DNA from: an uncultured Alphaproteobacteria bacterium
GTDB taxonomy: Bacteria; Pseudomonadota; Alphaproteobacteria; HIMB59; GCA-002718135
Reading direction: 5' to 3'
Assembly: GCA_902588745.1 (NCBI GenBank)
Contig: CACIQI010000004.1
Location: forward strand, 1 to 64,000
DNA: 64,000 bases
Both the position numbers and the translations under genes were made by a program. Positions within the stretch are counted from its first letter, which is position 1, and each line of letters begins with the position of its first letter. This document shows positions 45,539-52,825 of this stretch, one piece after another. Under the pieces are notes generated by a model that did no database searches, was not told the DNA's origin, and saw only the letters and a list, made by a program, of their open reading frames with translations.

Positions 45539-46453
45539 CTAACCTTGCTGTGATGGATCTGTTGAATCTCTTAGACCATCTCCTATAAAATTAACACACA
45601 GAACAAAAACTGAAATAACAATTCCTACAGGTCCCCACATCCACCAATAGTTTTGTAAAATTAAAATATCTTGTGCAACATTTAAAATATTTCCCCATGT
45701 AGGAATATTTAATGGAACTCCTAAACCGAGAAAACTTAATCCAGCTTCTGTTAAAATAAACATTGCCGTTGATAGAGTAATGTTTACCATTATGGGACTT
45801 AATGCATTTGGCAACATATGTTTGTAGCATATTGTAAATGTAGATAAGCCAAAACTTCTTAATGCTTGAACATATTCTTCCTCTCTCAAAGATAACATTC
45901 TAGCTCGAGCAAGCCTGTACATACCTCCCCAACCTGTAAGGATAAATATGGCCATTAAATTAAATAAACTTTGACCTGTGATGGATACGAGTAATAAAAC
46001 TAAAATAATTTGAGGGAAAGACATAAATATTTCAGAAATTCTAAGTGCGATTACATCAATCCAACCACCTTTATATCCAGCGTAACAACCAACTGCTATT
46101 CCCACAACAGCGGAAAGAATAGCACTTCCTAAACCAATAAATATTGAAACTCTTCCTCCAAATAAGACTCTTGTAAACACATCCCTTCCTGTACTATCTG
46201 TTCCAAACCAATGATCAAATGATGGCGGTTGTCTCATGGAACGTAAATCTACACGCATCGGATCATATGGCGAGAGAAGAGGAGCAAAAATAGAAGCTAA
46301 AATAATTATTGTAAAAATGATTAAACCTAAAACTGCTAAACGGTTATTTAAAAATTTATTAACTATTCTGCTTCTTTTTTTTGTAGAAAAAGTTTTTTCT
46401 TCTTCACGTTTTCTTATTTGATCAAATTTCTTATCTAGTGAAGACTTTGCCAT
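45539..46453 (-). CDS. Peptide-type ABC transporter permease (DppC/OppC-like)
   Basis: A 304-aa inner-membrane protein with a ~30-residue charged N-terminus, a first membrane helix (LAVLGLIIFTIIILASIFAPLL), then HWFGTDSTGRDVFTRVLFGGRVS, the DppC hallmark loop, and five further helices. The EAA-type coupling loop is around EEYVQALRSFGLSTF. It overlaps the dppB-like stop by 1 bp. Forms the heterodimeric channel with the DppB-like subunit. Confidence 0.92.
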   Translation of the reverse strand: MAKSSLDKKFDQIRKREEEKTFSTKKRSRIVNKFLNNRLAVLGLIIFTIIILASIFAPLLSPYDPMRVDLRSMRQPPSFDHWFGTDSTGRDVFTRVLFGGRVSIFIGLGSAILSAVVGIAVGCYAGYKGGWIDVIALRISEIFMSFPQIILVLLLVSITGQSLFNLMAIFILTGWGGMYRLARARMLSLREEEYVQALRSFGLSTFTICYKHMLPNALSPIMVNITLSTAMFILTEAGLSFLGLGVPLNIPTWGNILNVAQDILILQNYWWMWGPVGIVISVFVLCVNFIGDGLRDSTDPSQQG

Positions 46454-47418
46454 TATTCTTTTCCTAACCTAACTCTTGGGTCAATTAACGCTGTTAAAAC
46501 ATCTATTATTAAACTTGCTGTAAGAACAACAAAAACATACATTAGTGAAATTGTCATAACTAAAGGATAATCAGAAGCACGCACAGAGCGAATAAACATA
46601 CTCCCAATTCCTGGCCATTGGTAAACTTGTTCGATAATAGTTGATCCCCCTATAAGTAAAGGTAGACGAAAACCAATTAGTACAACAACTGGTGTTAGGG
46701 CTACTCTAAATCCGTGTAATATATTTACTCTCCACTCAGGCATTCCTTTTGATCGAGCAGTAGTAATAAATTCTCGTGCTAAAACATCTAACATTGATGA
46801 ACGTGCATAACGCATAGCTCCTGCAGTCATCATTAATGCCAATACTAATGAGGGGAGAACAATATTTGGTATACGATCCCAAAGTGTTTCATAATGAGGT
46901 AGTAATCTACCTCCAACGGGAAGCCACTTTAATTCGATTGCAAATAAAAGAATAGCTACAAGTCCAAAAAAAAATTCAGGTATAGAAACTCCAGCCATTC
47001 CAGCAACCGTAAGAGAATTATCAGTACCGGAACCTCTTTTAAGAGCACTAATAACTCCTAAAGAACATCCTAAAATTGTTGAGAAAAATAATGCTACCAT
47101 AGATAGCTCTAAAGTTGCAGGAACTGTTTTTACCATTATTTCAGAAATAGCAACACCACCTGCCATGGAATAACCCATGTCTCCTTGAACCATGCTAGTT
47201 AACCAAATCCAGTATCGTGTAAGGAAACTTTGATTTAGCCCATACGCTTCACGCATTGCATCAAGTTGTTCCGCAGTAATTGTTGATGCGAGTTCAGGAC
47301 TGATCATATGTGAAACAGCATCGCCCGGTGATAATTCTAATCCTGAATAAACAAGAAAACTTATGACAAGCAACATCGGAAAGAAAATAAATAAACGTTG
47401 AATAATATAAGTGGTCAC
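46453..47418 (-). CDS. Peptide-type ABC transporter permease (DppB/OppB-like)
   Basis: A 321-aa protein with six membrane helices, starting YIIQRLFIFFPMLLVISFLVY, the standard DppB opening, and the loop AYGLNQSFLTRYWIWL. The coupling motif REFITTARSKGMPEWRV and FRLPLLIGGSTIIEQVYQWPGIG near the C-terminus are family hallmarks. It is the first permease gene after the hairpin that follows the binding-protein gene (68-bp gap). Confidence 0.92.
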   Translation of the reverse strand: MTTYIIQRLFIFFPMLLVISFLVYSGLELSPGDAVSHMISPELASTITAEQLDAMREAYGLNQSFLTRYWIWLTSMVQGDMGYSMAGGVAISEIMVKTVPATLELSMVALFFSTILGCSLGVISALKRGSGTDNSLTVAGMAGVSIPEFFFGLVAILLFAIELKWLPVGGRLLPHYETLWDRIPNIVLPSLVLALMMTAGAMRYARSSMLDVLAREFITTARSKGMPEWRVNILHGFRVALTPVVVLIGFRLPLLIGGSTIIEQVYQWPGIGSMFIRSVRASDYPLVMTISLMYVFVVLTASLIIDVLTALIDPRVRLGKE

Positions 47419-47432
47419 TTTTACTTTCCGTT

Positions 47433-47472
47433 ATTATTAAAAAAAGAAAGCTGAGGCGTATGCCTCAGCTTT
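47433..47472 (-). terminator. Hairpin with U-tract between binding-protein and permease genes
   Basis: Minus strand: AAAGCTGAGGC-ATAC-GCCTCAGCTTT, a perfect 11-bp stem with a 4-nt loop, followed by CTTTTTTTAATAATAA. This is an intrinsic-terminator shape directly after the binding-protein stop. In ABC import operons such hairpins often give partial termination and 3' stabilisation so that the binding protein is made in excess. Whether it stops all transcription cannot be read. Confidence 0.8.
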
Positions 47473-47486
47473 AATGATTAAATTAA

Positions 47487-49094
47487 CTATGGTTTTGGAT
47501 ACTGCATAATCCACATCATACGAGTATAAGGGATATCAACAGCTTTAGTTCCCATGTTGTCCATAGCATCTAGTGCAGCAACATCGGCTACGTTTTTAGT
47601 AAATCCGTAGTCCATTTTTCCTGCAGCAGCATTCTTAATTAAGTTACCATCACCATCATAACTTGGGTAAGCAATGATATCAAAACCAGCTTTACCGCCA
47701 TGATAGCCGTCAAAAGGTTCGAACTTCGCAAAGTCGTTCATTTTAACTTCAGTAATTTTGAATGCTCCAGATCCTATTGGCATTTGCCAGAAATCACTTT
47801 GTTGGAATTTCAAAGGATCAACATCACCTAATAAGTGCTTAGGTAAAATAGCAAATTGAGTGAACGTAGTTAAGATGTTAGGATCAATTTTTGTTAATTC
47901 TAACGTAATAACTCTGTCTGCAATATTGTATTTAATACCAGAAACATCATCAGTTGAGCCGTCTTTAAATGCATCAGCACCTTTGATTGATCCAACTGTG
48001 TTTCCAATTAGAGCGTGCATTTGAGGTGCTTTCATAGCAGTACGAATACTCCATGCTACATCCTCAACAGTTACATCGTTTCCATCATGGAAAGTAAGAC
48101 CATCTTTTAGTTTAAATGTTAGACTTAAACCATCAGCAGCTAACTCATAACTTTCACAAGCTGAACATCCAACTGGTTGTAACGCACCATCAGCAACTAA
48201 TAGTCTATCGAATACAACTTTGTTGTGTATCCATAAACCAAGGTTGTACCAAGGTTGTTCAAAGAACTCAACAGGACCAGTGTTAGTTTGTAATGTACCA
48301 CCACTTACGTTCCAATCAGTAATTCCCCAGTTATAGTTGTACTGAGCGTTACCATATGCTCCACCATTTCTGTCAACTTTATTACTCTCATAGATGAATA
48401 ATTTTTGATAGTATAATGGACAAATGTTAACTTGCTGCATTTGATATTCTTGTATTTCAAAGAAAGCAGGTTTTAGAACTTCTGGATCTGCACTTGAATT
48501 GATCTTTTCAATTAGCGCATCCATTTTTGGATCACCAGGAGTTTGTGGATTTAGACCTGTTTTAAAAGTATTGTAATACTCTTGCATTGCAATTGCTGCA
48601 CGAGCACCATAACCTAAGTCATAGTCAACAGCAGCTGGTCCGTTCACACCATCATCAGGAACTGAGTTAAGTTGTGCACCAACATCACCTTGTAATAGAC
48701 GGTAAGTCATTTTTACCCCAACATCAGCAAAGTATGCTTGAATTGCTGCCATGAAGTCAGCTGTTAGCTGATCTCCATAATAGAAAACCATATCAAGTTC
48801 TCTATTAGAGTCCCAATTTGCTTCTGCTAACAGTTGACGAGCCTTTTCAGGATTGTAACTGTAATCAGGTAGATTTGGAGACTTCATTGGACCGTTTGGT
48901 AATAAACTATCCGCCATTATGATTTGATCTTCAAATAATGTTTCACCGATTGTTTTCATGTCAATAGCCATACACAAAGCTTGTCTAACACGAGGATCGG
49001 ATAATTGGTTACTGTTTGTAGGTTGAGCTGAAGCTGATGAAATAAACATCAGATGAGCCAACACTGCAACTATAACCACATATAGTTTTTTCAT
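47487..49094 (-). CDS. Circularly permuted SBP_bac_5 solute-binding protein of the peptide-type ABC transporter
   Basis: The periplasmic binding protein, 535 aa from MKKLYVV (ATG at 49094, preceded by AGGAGG; the ORF-track start at 49133 adds 13 residues before the signal peptide). Signal peptide 1-23. Residues ~25-264 are the part normally C-terminal in this family: LSDPRVRQALCMAID, YSYNPEKARQLLAEANW, then the late domain to NWGITDWNVS. Residues ~265-535 are the part normally N-terminal: GGTLQTNTG, NKVVFDRLLVADG, LTFKLKDGLTFHDGNDVTVEDVAWS, IGSGAFKITEVKM, and an end at PYTRMMWIMQYPKP, which in relatives runs straight on into DxRVRQAL. The order is thus swapped inside one intact frame. It is followed by a hairpin and the permeases and nan genes. 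Confidence 0.88.
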   Translation of the reverse strand: MKKLYVVIVAVLAHLMFISSASAQPTNSNQLSDPRVRQALCMAIDMKTIGETLFEDQIIMADSLLPNGPMKSPNLPDYSYNPEKARQLLAEANWDSNRELDMVFYYGDQLTADFMAAIQAYFADVGVKMTYRLLQGDVGAQLNSVPDDGVNGPAAVDYDLGYGARAAIAMQEYYNTFKTGLNPQTPGDPKMDALIEKINSSADPEVLKPAFFEIQEYQMQQVNICPLYYQKLFIYESNKVDRNGGAYGNAQYNYNWGITDWNVSGGTLQTNTGPVEFFEQPWYNLGLWIHNKVVFDRLLVADGALQPVGCSACESYELAADGLSLTFKLKDGLTFHDGNDVTVEDVAWSIRTAMKAPQMHALIGNTVGSIKGADAFKDGSTDDVSGIKYNIADRVITLELTKIDPNILTTFTQFAILPKHLLGDVDPLKFQQSDFWQMPIGSGAFKITEVKMNDFAKFEPFDGYHGGKAGFDIIAYPSYDGDGNLIKNAAAGKMDYGFTKNVADVAALDAMDNMGTKAVDIPYTRMMWIMQYPKP

Positions 49095-49097
49095 ATT

Positions 49098-49104
49098 TCC
49101 TCCT
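49098..49104 (-). promoter_or_regulatory. Strong ribosome binding site deciding the binding-protein start
   Basis: On the minus strand AGGAGGA lies 3-4 bases before ATG at 49094, while the upstream in-frame start at 49133 has no such site. This fixes the start in front of the signal peptide and shows that the permuted gene has intact, strong translation signals. Confidence 0.8.
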
Positions 49105-49226
49105 ATTGAGTAAAATACGCTACTAGCTAGCATATAATTTTCATATAAACATAATGTTAAACTTTAAACAAGCTATAAAATGCTACAGATTAAACCTCTT
49201 TAAATTATTGAAATTGTTAAGAAAAA

Positions 49227-50213
49227 TTAGTTTTTAATACTAACTCTTTTAAGCATTTTTTCATGCATTTCTTTGGATCCATCATGATAGGTGCCAAACC
49301 ATTGATCAAAAGGAATCATAAGATTTCCGTAATTTACTTCAAAATATTTATGATGAAGATAATGATTGTAATTACTGAGATCTATTGCTCTCTTATCATT
49401 GATCATCATTTGCTTAAAACCTATATGACCATTTGCTGATCCAAGACCAGCATGAAATAAATGATAAGTCGCGTGTAATGGATGAGAGAGAATAACCCAA
49501 TGAATGATCACACCTGAAAAATATAATAAGTGTTCAATAGGGTGCATAGACAAACTTGACCATGGCCCAGGATTAACATTTCGATGATGAACAGAATGAG
49601 CAATTTTGTACATAAATTTAAAGTGTAAGAAACGATGAATTAAATAAAAGTGAGCATCTCTAAATGCTGGAATTAGTAAAAGAATAATAAAGAAATAAAT
49701 CGGAGCTTCACTGAATTGAACAAAAGGTACCAAACCAGAAGCATAAAACCAAAAAGATAAAACCTCATAAGCTGTCCAAATTGGAACACCCCAAAACAAA
49801 CTCCAAAATAAATTATCAAATATTTGTTTATTAAATGTAAAAATCTTTTGAATTTTTTCTGGCCAGTTTGGATTAAATTTAAATTTAATTCCCTGAGATT
49901 TTTTTACATAAAGAGGTATATGTATTAAACTAAAAAAGATTGTCCCTATTACATAGTTCCGAATTAAAATTTCAGAAATCCAACCTGGGGAAAGATTTTT
50001 CATTTCAGAAAGTGCAGGTGTAAAAAAATAGTAAGCAATAAAAGCAACAGCCAAGTAAACAAGATTCCAAGAAAAAATATACGAAAAGATAAACCAATCT
50101 AAAATTTTTTTTAAATTAAAGGGAAGTATCCAAATAGGATTTTTATCAGCTGCCTCTTTAGGAACGAAGTGACCTCTTTTATCTCTATATCCAAAATTTT
50201 CTTCTTTAATCAT
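49227..50213 (-). CDS. Sterol desaturase / fatty acid hydroxylase family membrane protein
   Basis: A 328-aa di-iron membrane oxygenase. Histidine boxes: DAHFYLIHRFLHF (about residue 188), AHSVHHRN (about 207) and HYLHHKYFEVNYGN (about 283). Four to six hydrophobic helices flank them. It likely hydroxylates or desaturates a lipid. The nearest gene downstream is the ABC binding protein, 132 bp away with its own ribosome site; no functional link is evident. Confidence 0.87.
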   Translation of the reverse strand: MIKEENFGYRDKRGHFVPKEAADKNPIWILPFNLKKILDWFIFSYIFSWNLVYLAVAFIAYYFFTPALSEMKNLSPGWISEILIRNYVIGTIFFSLIHIPLYVKKSQGIKFKFNPNWPEKIQKIFTFNKQIFDNLFWSLFWGVPIWTAYEVLSFWFYASGLVPFVQFSEAPIYFFIILLLIPAFRDAHFYLIHRFLHFKFMYKIAHSVHHRNVNPGPWSSLSMHPIEHLLYFSGVIIHWVILSHPLHATYHLFHAGLGSANGHIGFKQMMINDKRAIDLSNYNHYLHHKYFEVNYGNLMIPFDQWFGTYHDGSKEMHEKMLKRVSIKN

Positions 50214-50270
50214 CTTATTTAATTTTTTTACTATATTTAAATTTTAATGCAATATTTTGATAATACCATT

Positions 50271-51839
50271 TTAACTCAGCTTAAATTCTTTTTTAAATTC
50301 ACTAATTGTCAATACTTCATTGACTGGTTTGTCCCAGCGAATACGGTGTATTCTTGGGAATCTCATAGCTACACCTGACTTATGTCTAGTACTTGGAAAT
50401 ACATCATCGAATGCTACTTCTAGTATAATCTCTTTTTTTACTTCTCTCACAGGACCAAATTTATTGATAGTATTATTCCTAATAAATTTATCTAACACTA
50501 ATAGCTCTTTGTCAGTGTAACCGGAATACGCTTTTCCTATTGGAACTAATTCACTCTCTTTCCAAACACCAAAAGTAAAATCTGAATAATATGATGATCT
50601 TTTGCCATGTCCTCGTTGAGCATACATTAAAATAGCATCGACTAGTTTTGGATTTTTTTTCCATTTGTACCAATACCCCTTTTTTCTCCCTGGTAAATAT
50701 TCACTATTTTTGAGTTTGATCATGACTCCTTCATTCAAATCATCATGAAAATTATTTTTATATTTTGTTAGTTCTTTCCAGGTTGAAAAATTAATGATTG
50801 AAGATAAGTCAATTTGATTGCTTTTATTTTCTTTTTGAAATTTTTCTAAATATTTTCTTCTTTCAAGAAGAGAAAATTTTCGAAGATCTTTTCCTTTATA
50901 AAAAAGGATATCATAAGCTCGTATGAAAACAGGAAACTTGTTTTGAAGATCTTTTGATGCTTTTTTTCTATTTAACCTTTGTTGTAGATCATTGAAACCT
51001 GACGGTTTAAAATTTCTCCCTACAAGTAATTCTCCATCAATAACCGCATCACCTTTAGTAGCTTCAATTATTTCGGGGAATGCAGATGATATATTATCAC
51101 CTGTTCTTGAATATAGTGAAACACTTTTTGATGAAACCATAAGCTGAACCCTAATGCCATCCCATTTATATTCTGCTTGAAATTCATTTGCGTCTAATCT
51201 TTTAAAATCTTTTCCCTCATCAATGGGGTTAGCAAGCATCATTGGATGAAATAATTTTTTAAAATCTATTTTTGGTTTTGATGTTTCATTTTTTAACCAT
51301 TGAAATAAATTTTCATATGGAAATTCTAGACCATGCCAAATTTCTTCAATCTCATTTACAGATTTGTTATACAGATCAGCTAAGGCCGTTTTGACTAATC
51401 TTTCTGAGACTCCAATTCGCAATCCACCTGTGCAAATTTTAATTAAAGTCCACCTTTCGTTATTAGATAGTTCACTCAAAATTTTACTAAACTCAGTATT
51501 AATTTCAGACTTTTTAATTTTTTTTATATTTTCTATTAAGGTAGATAAATTTTGTGATTTACCTTCTTTTTTTGTCGGCCAAATTAATGATATTGTCTCT
51601 GCTAAATCACCAACATAGTCATATGAGTAATCAAATAAATGTTGATCCACCTGTTCATAGACAAGCTCTCTAAGTTTAGATGCTTTAATAAATTGAAATG
51701 AAAGTTGGTCAGATAAAATTGCAAGTGCATATGCACGGTTGATATCAAGTATATTAAAATAATCTTGAAGTAATTTAATTTTGGTATTTCGACTTGGTGT
51801 TAAAATTAAATTGTGAAGTAAGGAAGAAAATTTTTTCAT
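50271..51839 (-). CDS. ATP-dependent DNA ligase (ligase-associated repair cluster)
   Basis: A 522-aa ligase. N-terminal helical domain, then the nucleotidyltransferase core with the AMP-accepting lysine in QAEYKWDGIRVQLM near residue 230, motif III-like LYSRTGDNISSAFPE, DGELLVGRN (motif IV region), EGVMIKLKNSEYLPGRK, and WYKWKKNPKLVDAILM (motif V), with an OB-fold at the end (REVKKEIILEVAFDDV). It forms the well-known bacterial set with a beta-CASP exonuclease, an Lhr-type helicase and a phosphoesterase. It overlaps the exonuclease stop by 4 bp (ATGA). Confidence 0.93.
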   Translation of the reverse strand: MKKFSSLLHNLILTPSRNTKIKLLQDYFNILDINRAYALAILSDQLSFQFIKASKLRELVYEQVDQHLFDYSYDYVGDLAETISLIWPTKKEGKSQNLSTLIENIKKIKKSEINTEFSKILSELSNNERWTLIKICTGGLRIGVSERLVKTALADLYNKSVNEIEEIWHGLEFPYENLFQWLKNETSKPKIDFKKLFHPMMLANPIDEGKDFKRLDANEFQAEYKWDGIRVQLMVSSKSVSLYSRTGDNISSAFPEIIEATKGDAVIDGELLVGRNFKPSGFNDLQQRLNRKKASKDLQNKFPVFIRAYDILFYKGKDLRKFSLLERRKYLEKFQKENKSNQIDLSSIINFSTWKELTKYKNNFHDDLNEGVMIKLKNSEYLPGRKKGYWYKWKKNPKLVDAILMYAQRGHGKRSSYYSDFTFGVWKESELVPIGKAYSGYTDKELLVLDKFIRNNTINKFGPVREVKKEIILEVAFDDVFPSTRHKSGVAMRFPRIHRIRWDKPVNEVLTISEFKKEFKLS

Positions 51840-52825
51840 TCTATTTCCTCATCACTTCTTCCTTGGATGGAAAGGGGCTTTGAAACAAGATTTTGTTTCT
51901 TACAATAATAAACTAAAGCATCTTCCTGACCGTGTGTAATAAGAATATTTTTCGCTTTTGATTTTTTAATTGTATCTAATAATTCATTCCAATCGCTATG
52001 ATCACTAATAACTAACGGTAATTCAATACCTTGTTGTTTTGCTCTTTGCTTAACAGTCATCCATCCACTTGCCATGCAAATAATAGGATTAGGAAATCGT
52101 CTTGACCAACGATCCTTTAAAGCTGAAGGAGGGGCAATAATTATTTTACCCTCATAAAAGTTTTTATCTTTTGAAGAGACTTTTTCAAATTTTCCAATAT
52201 TAATTTTTTCTTTTGAATAATATTGGCATAACTTTTCTAGAGAGCCATGAATATAAATTGTCTCATTATATTTCTGCTGGCGTAAAAGATTCATTACTCT
52301 TTGTGCTTTGCCAAGAGCATACGCACCAACAATATGACAATTATTTTTATTTATCTTTACAGATCGTATGAGTTTTTGAATTTCATCTTTGGGATCTGGA
52401 TGTTGAAATATGGGTAATCCAAATGTTGCTTCGGTAATTAAAGTATCACATTTAACCAGTTTGAAATTTTTACATGTTTCATCTTTTCCTACTTTATAAT
52501 CACCTGTGATGACTAAACGATTATTATTTTTTTCAATTAAAACTTGAGCACTCCCTAAAATATGTCCTGCAGGGTACAATGTAAAATCATAGTTTTTAAT
52601 TGAGTATTTTTGTCCGTATCTAAGAGGAGTAAATTTCTTCGCACATTTATCTCCGTAGCGAATTTTCATTATGTCTATTGTTTGCCTAGTAGCAATAACA
52701 TGATCATGTCCAAATCGGGCGTGATCTGCGTGACCATGTGTAATAATTGCTGTTTTTTTCGGCAATATTGGATCTATATGTACATTTATATCTTTGATAA
52801 ATAGCTGATGGTTAATGAAATCCAT
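51836..52825 (-). CDS. Ligase-associated DNA exonuclease (metallo-beta-lactamase/beta-CASP)
   Basis: A 329-aa protein. The metallo-beta-lactamase motif AIITHGHADHARFGH (HxHxDH) lies near residue 30, GHILGSAQVLIE and VITGDYKVGKDE carry further metal ligands, and ICMASGWMTVKQRAKQQG plus VISDHSDWNELL complete the beta-CASP part. Sequence order fits the ligase-associated exonuclease family (mRNA-3'-end-processing-like). Its ATG at 52825 is back-to-back with a possible ATG of the helicase (CATATG). Confidence 0.92.
   Translation of the reverse strand: MDFINHQLFIKDINVHIDPILPKKTAIITHGHADHARFGHDHVIATRQTIDIMKIRYGDKCAKKFTPLRYGQKYSIKNYDFTLYPAGHILGSAQVLIEKNNNRLVITGDYKVGKDETCKNFKLVKCDTLITEATFGLPIFQHPDPKDEIQKLIRSVKINKNNCHIVGAYALGKAQRVMNLLRQQKYNETIYIHGSLEKLCQYYSKEKINIGKFEKVSSKDKNFYEGKIIIAPPSALKDRWSRRFPNPIICMASGWMTVKQRAKQQGIELPLVISDHSDWNELLDTIKKSKAKNILITHGQEDALVYYCKKQNLVSKPLSIQGRSDEEIE

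Noticed and set aside
47487-49133. Binding-protein gene as two pseudogene fragments
   Set aside because: Single intact frame of 535 codons with signal peptide, strong ribosome site and conserved motifs in both halves; permutation explains it better, though an assembly error still needs read-level exclusion.
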